Source: Chloroflexota bacterium (lineage in GTDB: Bacteria; Chloroflexota; Limnocylindria; Limnocylindrales; CSP1-4). Taken from it: DNA of 22,303 nt. This document shows, one piece after another, positions 7,129 to 16,149 of this stretch. The number at the start of each line of letters is the position of its first letter. The first letter of the stretch is position 1. Under the pieces are notes generated by a model. It saw nothing but the letters and a program-made list of their open reading frames with translations, searched no databases and was not told the origin of the DNA. The stretch covers positions 1-22,303 of the forward strand of contig JAKAAV010000001.1 in NCBI GenBank assembly GCA_021802185.1, read 5' to 3'. Both the position numbers and the translations under genes were made by a program.

Positions 7129-7710
7129 GTGGATGACGATCGACCGACGACACCGGTTGCGCCCCCGGTCAGCCCCTGGCGGCGGCTTGGACGGCGAACC
7201 GCCTACGAGAACCCCTGGATCACGGTGTGGGAGGACCAGGTGGTCCGTCCCGACGGGCATCCCGGCATCTACGGCGTGGTGCACTTCGTCCACCGGGCCG
7301 TCGGCGTGGTGCCGCTCGACACGTCGGGCCGCGTCCTCCTCGTCGGGCAGTGGCGATACACGCTCGACGCGTGGTCGTGGGAGATCCCGGAAGGTGGAGC
7401 GCGGCCCGACGAGGACCCGCTCGATGCCGCTCGCCGCGAGCTCGCGGAGGAGACGGGGTACACCGCCGCGCGCTGGCGCGAGGCGATCCGGGCGCACCTC
7501 TCGAACTCGGTGAGCGACGAAGAGGCGATCGTGTGGGTCGCCGATGGACTCGAGCCGGGCATCGCCGCGCCCGAGGGCACCGAGCAGATCGAGCTGCGCT
7601 GGGTCGCGTTCGACGAGGCGGTCGCGATGTGCCGCGACGGCCGGATCACGGACGCCCTGTCGATCCTCGCGATCCAGGCCGCGGCACTCGACCCGTCGCT
7701 CCGTCCCTGA
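7129..7710 (+). CDS. NUDIX hydrolase, ADP-ribose pyrophosphatase-like
   Basis: 193 residues from GTG 7129; an in-frame ATG at 7057 would add 24 residues, and neither start has a clear ribosome site. The complete Nudix box GX5EX7REUXEEXGU is present (GGARPDE, then RRELAEETGY). The preceding strands (YENPWITVWEDQVVRPDG, then VVHFVHRAVGVVPLD and VLLVGQWRYTLDAWSWEIPE) are those of the NudF/ADP-ribose pyrophosphatase group, which cleaves ADP-ribose to AMP and ribose 5-phosphate with Mg2+. Size and layout fit. Substrate assignment is by family only. It stands alone, 102 bp after the previous gene. Confidence 0.87.
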   Translation: MDDDRPTTPVAPPVSPWRRLGRRTAYENPWITVWEDQVVRPDGHPGIYGVVHFVHRAVGVVPLDTSGRVLLVGQWRYTLDAWSWEIPEGGARPDEDPLDAARRELAEETGYTAARWREAIRAHLSNSVSDEEAIVWVADGLEPGIAAPEGTEQIELRWVAFDEAVAMCRDGRITDALSILAIQAAALDPSLRP

Positions 7711-7867
7711 CGGCGCCGCCTGCCCGGGCCTGACTCGAGAACCCGGGTCTCCCGCGCGTGCCGCGGTCGCCTGCACAACTGACAGCCAACTGTCGCGATG
7801 CGACGCCCATGTCCGCGACGGGTGAGGCCGCCGGATCGGACGATGGCGGCCGCAGGAGAGGAGGAGC

Positions 7868-8341
7868 ATGTCGAATGACCCGCACGTCGCCGGCGGAGCG
7901 CGGGGCCCGCATCGCGATTGGCCGCCCGAGCCTGGGCAGACGGCTGCCGCCCTGCGCGCCTCGTCGGATCCCGAGCACGCGCCCTCGGCGGACGTGCCCG
8001 CGGGGCCCCCAAGGCCGGTGATGGGCGAGCACGGGCCGTTCGCCGGCGCCGCCGGCGGAATCGTCGCCGGCCAGGTCGGGAGTGGCCTACTGGCCGGGCC
8101 GCCGGGCGCGGTCATCGGAGGCGTCGTCGCTGGCGTGGCCGGTGCCATCGTGAGCTGTGCCGCCGACGACGTGGCGCCCGGGGAAACCGAGACCGTGGAC
8201 GAGCCGGGCCTTCGCGGGATCGCGCGTCCGGAGGACGCCGCATGCGAGGTCCGTCCCGACGGGCGCGCGCCGCGTGTCCGGTGTCGACGCCGGGGACGTC
8301 CGGCCACCCGCCCGCGGCCGCCGGGGCCCCGGCGTGTCTGA
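7868..8341 (+). CDS. Glycine-zipper membrane protein, hypothetical
   Basis: 157 residues. The ATG at 7868 has a very strong purine-rich ribosome site (AGGAGAGGAGGAG, 7854-7866). The N-terminal ~50 residues are Pro/Ala-rich. Residues ~55-95 form a hydrophobic glycine-repeat stretch (AGAAGGIVAGQVGSGLLAG, then AVIGGVVAGVAGAIVS) like glycine-zipper segments of small membrane or envelope proteins. The tail is Arg/Pro-rich and poorly ordered. The stop overlaps the GTG start chosen for the Nramp-related gene by 8 bp, so the pair may be coupled. No family recognised; the last ~40 residues look like low-complexity sequence and might be out of the natural frame. Confidence 0.55.
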   Translation: MSNDPHVAGGARGPHRDWPPEPGQTAAALRASSDPEHAPSADVPAGPPRPVMGEHGPFAGAAGGIVAGQVGSGLLAGPPGAVIGGVVAGVAGAIVSCAADDVAPGETETVDEPGLRGIARPEDAACEVRPDGRAPRVRCRRRGRPATRPRPPGPRRV

Positions 8342-9836
8342 GGGCGCCTCGGACCGGCGCCTTTCCGCGGGCCAGCGTGATTCGACCCGACACCAGGCCG
8401 GGAAGCCGAACGGGAACGGGCGCGCGGTTTCCGAACGGCGGGTGGCGGCCTCGGACCGGCATCGCGCGGAGCCCGCGTCGAACCGGCACCGTGCCGCGGC
8501 TGTCTCCGATCCCGCAGGGCCGACGGTCCAGCCGGGCCGCCCGCCGAACCCGATGGTCGCCGAGCTGCGCCGCGAGTCGAACCCGCTGCGGCGTGCGTTC
8601 GCGGTCCTCGGGCCCGGCCTGATCACGGGCGCGTCGGACGACGACCCCTCGGGGATCGGGACGTATGCGCAGGCCGGCGCGCAGTACGGCTATGCGACCC
8701 TGTGGTCGACGCTGGCGATGCTGCCGATGATGTCCGCGGTGCAGTACATCTGCGCCAAGATCGGGATGGTGACCGGACGGGGCCTGGCCGGCGTCCTCCG
8801 GCAGCACTACCCCCGCCGGATCCTCTATCCGGTCGTCCTCGCGATGGTGGCCGCGAACACGATCAACGTCGGTGCCGACATCGGTGCGATCGCCGCGGCG
8901 ATCAACCTGCTCGCGCCCGTCCCGCCGATCGCCCTCGTCGTCCCGGTGGGAGCGCTCCTGATCGTGCTCCAGGTCCTCGGCTCGTACGGGCGGATCGTCC
9001 GGGTGTTCAAGTGGCTCACGCTCGCGCTGCTCGCGTACATCGCCGCGGCGATGTTCGCCCACCCGAACGCTCTCGACGTCCTCAGGGGCACGCTCGTCCC
9101 GACGATCCGGCCGGACTCGCAGTTCATTGCGCTGCTCGTGGCGCTCCTCGGCACGACGATCTCGCCGTACCTCTTCTTCTGGCAGGCGAGCCACGAGGTC
9201 GAGGAGGAGATCAGCATGGGCCGGCGGCGCCTCTGGGAGCGCCAGGGGGCGTCCGGCGCAGAGCTCAAGTACGCGCTGTGGGACACGCTCGCGGGCATGG
9301 TGCTGTCGGAGGCGGTCGCGTACTTCATCATCCTCGCCACCGGCGCGACCCTGTTCGTGCACGGCCAGACGAACATCGCGTCGGCCACGCAGGCCGCCCA
9401 GGCGCTCCGGCCGATCGCCGGGAACCTGTCGGAGCTCCTGCTCGCGGTCGGGCTCATCGGCGCCGGCGTCCTTGCCGTGCCGGTGCTGACCGGCGCCGCC
9501 GCGTACGGCGTCTCCGAGGCGTTCGGATGGCGGTTCGGGCTCGACCAGAAGCCCGCGAGGGCGCCGCAGTTCTACGGCGTGATCGTCGTCGCCACCATCA
9601 TCGGGGTGCTCATGAACTTCCTGGGCATCAACCCGATCTCGGCGCTGGTCATCACGGCGATCATCAACGGGCTCGTGGCGCCGGGGCTCCTCGTGCTCGT
9701 CATGCTCGTGTCGAACAACCGGTCCGTGATGGGCTCGCGCACGAACGGCCGGCTGCTCAACGTGCTCGGCTGGGGGACGACGATCCTGATGAGCCTCGCG
9801 GCCCTCGCGCTGATCGTGACGACGCTCGCGGGGTAG
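8334..9836 (+). CDS. Nramp-related (SLC11-like) metal ion transporter with altered metal site
   Basis: 500 residues from GTG 8334. The conserved transporter part begins at about residue 74 (ATG 8553 would give 427 residues, the normal family length). The first 73 residues are hydrophilic but keep high third-position GC. About 11 hydrophobic helices follow the Nramp/SLC11 layout. In TM1 the canonical DPGN is DPSG (GASDDDPSGIGTYAQAGAQY, Asp104-Gly107). In TM6 the canonical MPHN region is SPYL (TTISPYLFFWQASHEVEEEI, Ser277-Leu280), so the methionine that favours Mn/Fe over Mg/Ca is missing. Other landmarks are TINVGADIGAIAAAI and FLGINPISALVITAIINGLV. It is an inner-membrane cation transporter, perhaps for Mg2+ or another hard ion; the substrate is inferred. 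Ends convergent with enolase. Confidence 0.82.
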   Translation: MSEGASDRRLSAGQRDSTRHQAGKPNGNGRAVSERRVAASDRHRAEPASNRHRAAAVSDPAGPTVQPGRPPNPMVAELRRESNPLRRAFAVLGPGLITGASDDDPSGIGTYAQAGAQYGYATLWSTLAMLPMMSAVQYICAKIGMVTGRGLAGVLRQHYPRRILYPVVLAMVAANTINVGADIGAIAAAINLLAPVPPIALVVPVGALLIVLQVLGSYGRIVRVFKWLTLALLAYIAAAMFAHPNALDVLRGTLVPTIRPDSQFIALLVALLGTTISPYLFFWQASHEVEEEISMGRRRLWERQGASGAELKYALWDTLAGMVLSEAVAYFIILATGATLFVHGQTNIASATQAAQALRPIAGNLSELLLAVGLIGAGVLAVPVLTGAAAYGVSEAFGWRFGLDQKPARAPQFYGVIVVATIIGVLMNFLGINPISALVITAIINGLVAPGLLVLVMLVSNNRSVMGSRTNGRLLNVLGWGTTILMSLAALALIVTTLAG

Positions 9837-9927
9837 TCGCGGCGGCGATGGCGGACCAGGGAGGCCGCACGCGCCTGCCGCTGGATACGGACGGACCGGG
9901 GGCATGAGCCTCCCGATCCGTCGCCCG

Positions 9928-9951
9928 CGCCACCTGCACCGCCGGGTGGCG
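9928..9951. terminator. Possible shared terminator between Nramp-related gene and eno
   Basis: Inverted repeat CGCCACC (9928-9934) / GGTGGCG (9945-9951) with a 10-nt loop in the 123-bp gap between two convergent genes. There is no U-tract, as often in GC-rich genomes. Weak evidence. Confidence 0.3.
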
Positions 9952-9959
9952 GCGCGCCT

Positions 9960-11642
<1,683 letters not shown>

Positions 11643-11647
<5 letters not shown>

Positions 11648-12074
11648 GCTGCGCGCCGTGCAGCCGCGTGTTCTCGGGGCCGTCCGTCGCCTTCCACGCC
11701 GCGTCGACCTGGTCGATGAGGTCGAGCAGCTTCTGAGCCTCGGCCAGGTCCGTCGTCTCCTTGACCTTGCCGGCCTGCTTCGTGGCGTCCCAGAACAGCT
11801 GATGCACGTTCGGGACCTTGTCGAGCATGTTCGGCTTGAAGTAGTCGTGCCAGAGCACGTCGAGGTGGTGCTGGCAGAGGTTCGCCCGCTCCTCCTTGAT
11901 GTCGATTGCGCGGGAGCGGAACACCGCATCGTCGCTCGCGTTGAACTTCTCGATGATCCTGTAGCAGCTCTCGGCCTCGATCCGGGCCTGCTCGGGATCG
12001 TAGACGCCGCACGGGAGCCCACAGTGGGCGTGGAGCGTGTGGCGTGGCGCGAGCCAATCGGTCAGTCGGGACAT
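11643..12074 (-). CDS. sodN: Nickel superoxide dismutase precursor
   Basis: 143 residues. It dismutates superoxide to H2O2 and O2 with a nickel centre, as a cytoplasmic homohexamer in known members. The Ni-hook HCGLPCGVYD follows a 16-residue leader (MSRLTDWLAPRHTLHA), so cleavage before His17 would give mature His1, Cys2 (Cys18) and Cys6 (Cys22), all the Ni ligands. The rest matches the family: YDPEQARIEAESC, IDIKEERANLCQHHLDVLWH, DYFKPNMLDKVPNVHQLFWD. Extra cysteines (ESC, ANLC) replace the Val/Ala of Streptomyces NiSOD. ATG start at 12072-12074 with a strong AGGAGG ribosome site. The maturation protease gene (sodX), often adjacent elsewhere, is not in this window. Confidence 0.96.
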
Positions 12075-12294
12075 CGTTCCTCCTGGGTCTGCCGGCGAGT
12101 GGCACGGGCGTGGTGCGCGACCGCACGGGGCGCGGATCGATCGAGAGCCGAGTGTCGGCCGCGCCGTGTGACGTTCCCCGTCGCGCGCTCGAACCCCTCG
12201 CTTTCAGCGCCGTATCGACCGCTCCAACCCACGTCTGGCGAGGAGTACCGCTCACCCGTGATGCGCGGGTGGGGGAGACCACGGAGCGCCGCCC

Positions 12295-12300
12295 TATGCT
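12295..12300 (+). promoter_or_regulatory. Possible -10 element, leaderless start
   Basis: TATGCT ends 9 bp before ATG 12310, placing a transcription start within a few bases of the ATG. No good -35 is seen. Weak. Confidence 0.3.
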
Positions 12301-12309
12301 GTGGGGGCC

Positions 12310-12909
12310 ATGACCAGCCGCTCACCGTCACCTGAGCGGACAGCGGTCGGAGACCGCTGGTTTCTCGCCGGGTACGCGGGCCTCGCCGGGTTCTTCGCGC
12401 TGGAGGCCACCGTGCGCCAGCGGGGCAGTGCGGCCACCCTGCACGCCTCCGACGACGATGCGGGCACGACAAGCGAGATCGTCCGGGCCTTCGTTCTCGG
12501 TGCGGCCCTCCCGATCCTGCTGCGACGCCTGCCCCTGCCTCACCTGCCGCGCTGGACGGCGCCCCTCGGGCTGGTGATGGAGGCGACCGGGCTGGGCGTG
12601 CGGATCTGGTCGATGCGCGCGCTCGGCGCGGCCTACTCTCGCACCCTCCGCACGGGCGCGGCGCAGCAGGTCGTGGACGCTGGCCCGTACCGGCAGGTGC
12701 GCCATCCGGGATATCTCGGCACGCTCCTGACGTGGACAGGGTTCAGCCTGACCTCGGGCAGCCTGCCGGTGGTGCCCGCTGTGACCCTTTTGTTCGGCCG
12801 GGCATACCGCCGCCGCATCGCGGCCGAGGAGCGCCTGCTGACGCGTGACCTCCCCGGGTACGACGCATACGCGCGCCGCACGAAGCGGCTCATCCCGTTC
12901 GTCTGGTAG
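12310..12909 (+). CDS. Isoprenylcysteine carboxyl methyltransferase (ICMT/PEMT)-family membrane protein
   Basis: 199 residues from ATG 12310 (a GTG at 12301 is also in frame). Several hydrophobic helices surround the family motif: VVDAGPYRQVRHPGYLGTLL, where RHPxYxG begins the SAM-binding part, and the C-terminal AAEERLLTRDLPGYDAYARR with the Glu-Glu pair and GYxxYxxRTxRLIPF ending typical of bacterial ICMT/PEMT/NnrU-like proteins. It is probably a SAM-dependent methyltransferase in the inner membrane; the bacterial substrate is unknown. It is divergent from sodN with 235 bp between. A TATGCT hexamer at 12295-12300 sits 9 bp before the ATG and no ribosome site is visible, so a leaderless message is possible. 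Confidence 0.8.
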   Translation: MTSRSPSPERTAVGDRWFLAGYAGLAGFFALEATVRQRGSAATLHASDDDAGTTSEIVRAFVLGAALPILLRRLPLPHLPRWTAPLGLVMEATGLGVRIWSMRALGAAYSRTLRTGAAQQVVDAGPYRQVRHPGYLGTLLTWTGFSLTSGSLPVVPAVTLLFGRAYRRRIAAEERLLTRDLPGYDAYARRTKRLIPFVW

Positions 12910-13091
12910 GAACCCGACGGACCCGACTCGTGGGACGCGACCACGCGCCACGCGGCGGAGGTGCTGCCCGATGGCGCCGCGCCGGGCGGGAGCAGCAGTC
13001 TGGGAGGTCGCGCCTCGCGCAGAAGCGTGCGCGACGCTCCAGCCCCGGCTCGTGCAGGTTATCGTGTCGTGCTGATCGAGAAAGAGGGGAG

Positions 13092-13167
13092 TGGAGCGGG
13101 AGACGGGTCTCGAACCCGCGACATGCAGCTTGGAAGGCTGCCGCTCTGCCAACTGAGCTACTCCCGC
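13092..13167 (-). tRNA. tRNA-Gly (anticodon TCC)
   Basis: On the minus strand it folds as a canonical cloverleaf: acceptor GCGGGAG / CTCCCGC, D-arm GCTCAGTTGGCAGAGC, anticodon arm GCAGC-CTTCCAA-GCTGC with anticodon TCC, and T-arm GCGGG-TTCGAGA-CCCGT. The discriminator is T and the 3' CCA is encoded (13092-13094). It reads GGA codons. Confidence 0.96.
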
Positions 13168-13208
13168 CCGGAGGCCGGTGTCGGGCCACGGTACCACGGC
13201 GACGGAAC

Positions 13209-13262
13209 GGCCCGTGCCCCCTGTGCCCCTGTGGCCCGTGCCCCGCAAACGGCCCGTGCCCC
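13209..13262. repeat. Three copies of GGCCCGTGCCCC
   Basis: Exact 12-mers at 13209-13220, 13233-13244 and 13251-13262, the first and last preceded by AC. They lie 42-95 bp upstream of the tRNA-Gly on its 5' side. Confidence 0.75.
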
Positions 13263-13281
13263 ATCTGGCCGGCACGGCCTC

Positions 13282-13440
13282 GATGGCGTTCCGCCTGCTG
13301 CGTGGCGTCCGCGGTCAATCGCCACACGCCATGGTCAACGACGTGCGCCTGCTCGTGCCGGCCCGCGACGAGCTCATCCACGAACGGACGCAGGTGGCGA
13401 ACCGCTTCCGTGCCGCCCTGCTCGTGCCCAGGTTCGAGGC
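13282..13440 (+). pseudogene. IS110-family transposase remnant
   Basis: The frame reads MAFRLLRGVRGQSPHAMVND, then VRLLVPARDELIHERTQVAN and RFRAALLVP. This matches the segment of IS110-type (DEDD) transposases with the pattern DLRLLxxxRxDLVxERTRxxNRLRxxL, about 50 residues from the first third of a ~340-400-residue protein. Neither the N-terminal RNase H-like part with the first catalytic Asp nor the C-terminal transposase_20 part is seen nearby. The frame continues into unrelated low-complexity sequence. It is a dead fragment next to a tRNA gene. Similarity is judged by eye. Confidence 0.55.
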
Positions 13441-13636
13441 AGCGCGTGCCCGCGGGCCTGCCTTCGGCCTGATGGGCCGCAGGGTACACTTGGCTCCGCG
13501 GATCGAGTCGGATCTGCTCGCCGCATCCCTGTCGAAGCCGAATCCCGCCGACGACGACCAATCCCGGCCCCGGTCCCGCATCGCGGACTCGGTGGTGCGC
13601 CGCGACGGCGGGGAAGAGCCAGACGGGCCGTCTCCT

Positions 13637-13668
13637 GCCCGGGCGAGTAGCCACCCGGGCTCGGGTGG
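13637..13668 (+). promoter_or_regulatory. Two mutually exclusive hairpins in the leader of the diguanylate cyclase gene
   Basis: GCCCGGG (13637-13643) can pair with CCCGGGC (13654-13660). CCACCCG (13651-13657) can pair with CGGGTGG (13662-13668). The two stems share 13654-13657, so only one can form at a time. They lie about 85-115 bp before the ATG. This layout would suit an attenuator, but no known riboswitch core is recognised. Confidence 0.4.
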
Positions 13669-13752
13669 GGCCACAAGGCAGGTGCGTTCGCGCGGGCCAA
13701 GCGAGACACTCCACCACCGACGCCGGAGAGGGTCGCAGCTGGAGCGACCGCG

Positions 13753-16047
13753 ATGCTGGAACCAGGACATCCGGGCTCCTCCCCGGCGGATGCCGGAGGT
13801 CAACCCGCGCCCGCGACCGATCTGTGGTCGTCGGCCGCGATCGTCGACGTCATCCTGGACCACCTCAGCGACGCCGTCTACGCCACGGACCTCGACAATC
13901 GCGTGACGTTCTGGGGCCCCTCCGCGGAACGGCTGTTCGGGTACAGGGCGAACGAAGCCGTCGGACGACCCTACGGCGAGCTGCTCCCCTATCGGATGGC
14001 CGCCGACGGCGACGATGACGCCTTCGTCGCCGCCCTTCGGGCGGGCCGCACCTGGCGTGGCTCGGGCAGCGTGCGCCTGCGCGACGGGACCGAGCTGTGG
14101 ATCGAGTCGACGGTGCAGCCGGTGCGCATCGACGGCCACGTGATCGGGAGTGTCTCGGTCAGCCGGGACATGACCGCCCAGCGCGCCGCGGAGCACCGGA
14201 GCGTCGCCCAGGAGCGGTTCCTCGACGCGGTGCTCGAGGTGATGGGCACCATCGTCAGCGTGCTGGACGCCCAGGGACGCATCGTGCGCGTCAACCGGGC
14301 CGCCCAGGAGTTGAGCGGTCGCACGCCGGCCGAGCTGGTCGGACGACCCTTCTGGGAGGTGCTGATCTCGCCATCCGAGGTGGCGACCATGCGGGCCAGG
14401 TTCGCGCGCCTGACCGCCGGCGACTACCCCAGCGTGCACGAGAACCACTGGGTCAGCGCGTCCGGCGCGGAGCGCCTCATCCACTGGTCGAACACCTGCC
14501 TCACCGACACGGCGGGCGCGGTGACCCACGTGATCGGGTCCGGGATCGACATCACCGATGCGCGGCGGAGCCGCGACGCCCTCGACGGCATCGAGGCCGT
14601 CGGCCGGCTCCTGGCGAGCGCCGGTCCCACCCCTGCCACTCTCGACGCGGTCGTGGAGCGTCTGACCGCGCTGATGGGCTATCGGTTCGCCGCCCTCGTC
14701 CTCCGCGACGGGCAACTCTGGCGGCTCGGGGCGCAGCGCGGCTACGCGTCGCTGCCCGCCGTGTTCGACCCCGCGCGTGGCGTCATCGGGCGGGTCATCC
14801 GCAGCGGCGTCCCCGCCTTCGTCGCCGACGTGCTCGCGGACCCCGACTACGTGGCCGACGACGCCCTGGTACGAAGCGAACTCTGCGTGCCGCTGCGGGC
14901 CGAGGACGCCACGCTCGGCGTGCTCGACATCGAGGCCGGACCCGATGCGCCCCTCACCGAGGACGACCTCCGCCTGGCCCTCACGGTGGCCGACAGGCTC
15001 ACCGCTGCGCTGCTCCTGGGCCGCGAGCAGCTGGCCCTGCGCGAGCGCGTCCGGCTGTTCGGGGCCCTCACGGAGTTCGCCCGGCAGGCCGGCCTCGTCC
15101 GGGATCCGGAGCAGCTCTGGCCCGCCCTCACCGCTGCCGCCGCCGCGGTCATCGCCGCGGACATCGTCTCGCTTGCGACCCTCGACCGGGCCAGCGGGCA
15201 GTACGTCCTGCGTGCCGTGGCAGGTGCCGGCGACGCTCCCGTGGGGATGGCGGTGACGCCCGGCGAAGGGGCCGCCGGGCGCGCCATCGCCGAACGCGCG
15301 CTGGTGATCCTCGATGCGCTGCCCCGGGAGCAGTTCATCAGCGCCGTGCAGCCCTACCTCCCGGCCGACGCCATGGCGGTGGCCGCGATGCCGCTGCTGC
15401 GCGAGGGCGTGGTCCTGGGCGCCCTGGTGTTCGCCCGGCCGGCCGAGCGCGGTTTCAGCCTGCTCGAGCAGGAGGTGGCCGCCCTCCTGGGCGCGCAGGC
15501 CGCGCTGGCTGTGGCCAACGCGCATCTCCTCGCGGAGGTGTCCGAGCTCGCCATCCACGACCCGCTGACCGGCCTCTTCAACCGCCGGCACTTCGACGCC
15601 ACGCTCGAGCTGCTGATCGCCCGCTGGCGGCGCGACCGGGGACGGACGCCGCTGGCCGCGGTGATGCTCGATCTCGACCACTTCGGTGACTTCAACCGCG
15701 CGCACGGGCACCAGGTCGGCGACGAGGCCCTGCGTCGCTTCGCCGGCGTGCTGCGCGAGCGGGTACGCTCGTCCGACCTCGTGGCCCGCTACGGGGGCGA
15801 GGAGTTCGTGGTGGTGCTGGAGGGCTGCGACCGCGACGGTGCACACGCCGTCGCCGAGGCGATCCGCGCCACCTTCGAGCGGCAGGCGATTCCCGGGCCG
15901 CAGGGGGTCGCCCTGCACGCCACGGTGTCGGCCGGGTGCACCGTCCTCACGCCCGATGCGCCGTCCGCGGAGGCGCTCATCCGGTCCGCAGATGTGGGGC
16001 TCTTCACGGCCAAGCGGGCTGGGCGCAATCAGGTGATCGCGGTGTGA
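13753..16047 (+). CDS. Diguanylate cyclase with PAS-PAS-GAF-GAF-GGDEF architecture
   Basis: 764 residues, no membrane segments, so probably a soluble sensor. Approximate domains: PAS 25-145 (LSDAVYATDLDNRVTFWGPS, ERLFGYRANEAVGRPYGELL), PAS 150-272 (VLDAQGRIVRVNRAAQELSG), GAF 280-425, GAF 438-590 and GGDEF 592-764. The catalytic motif is intact as GGEEF (681-685) in LVARYGGEEFVVVLEG. Metal-site and substrate motifs HDPLTGLFNRRHFDATLELL and LDLDHFGDFN are present. RSSD (672-675), five residues before GGEEF, is a proper I-site for product inhibition. It should make c-di-GMP from GTP in response to small ligands, light, redox or oxygen bound by PAS/GAF. ATG 13753 has GGAG 8 nt upstream. No EAL domain and no obvious effector gene nearby. 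Confidence 0.93.
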   Translation: MLEPGHPGSSPADAGGQPAPATDLWSSAAIVDVILDHLSDAVYATDLDNRVTFWGPSAERLFGYRANEAVGRPYGELLPYRMAADGDDDAFVAALRAGRTWRGSGSVRLRDGTELWIESTVQPVRIDGHVIGSVSVSRDMTAQRAAEHRSVAQERFLDAVLEVMGTIVSVLDAQGRIVRVNRAAQELSGRTPAELVGRPFWEVLISPSEVATMRARFARLTAGDYPSVHENHWVSASGAERLIHWSNTCLTDTAGAVTHVIGSGIDITDARRSRDALDGIEAVGRLLASAGPTPATLDAVVERLTALMGYRFAALVLRDGQLWRLGAQRGYASLPAVFDPARGVIGRVIRSGVPAFVADVLADPDYVADDALVRSELCVPLRAEDATLGVLDIEAGPDAPLTEDDLRLALTVADRLTAALLLGREQLALRERVRLFGALTEFARQAGLVRDPEQLWPALTAAAAAVIAADIVSLATLDRASGQYVLRAVAGAGDAPVGMAVTPGEGAAGRAIAERALVILDALPREQFISAVQPYLPADAMAVAAMPLLREGVVLGALVFARPAERGFSLLEQEVAALLGAQAALAVANAHLLAEVSELAIHDPLTGLFNRRHFDATLELLIARWRRDRGRTPLAAVMLDLDHFGDFNRAHGHQVGDEALRRFAGVLRERVRSSDLVARYGGEEFVVVLEGCDRDGAHAVAEAIRATFERQAIPGPQGVALHATVSAGCTVLTPDAPSAEALIRSADVGLFTAKRAGRNQVIAV

Positions 16048-16149
16048 CCCGAACGCGACTCAGGTCCGGCGATCCGGGGGACGGCGGGGTGAGACGCCGC
16101 GGACCTTCGTCACCGCCACTGGACCGCGCCGCTGCGAACTGCTCAACCG

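Larger units (their letters stand above)
13168..13752. other. Gap between tRNA-Gly and the diguanylate cyclase gene
   Basis: 585 bp without an intact gene. In order it holds three copies of GGCCCGTGCCCC (13209-13262), an IS110-type transposase remnant (13282-13440), and, near the cyclase start, two overlapping inverted repeats (13637-13668). Confidence 0.7.

Noticed and set aside
13600..13752. Known c-di-GMP (GEMM) riboswitch before the diguanylate cyclase gene
   Set aside because: The conserved GEMM core sequences are not present; only simple inverted repeats are seen.
13315..15918. A long open frame on the minus strand across the diguanylate cyclase
   Set aside because: Shadow of the high-GC coding frame; His/Asp/Gly-rich product with no domains, while the plus strand encodes complete PAS, GAF and GGDEF domains.
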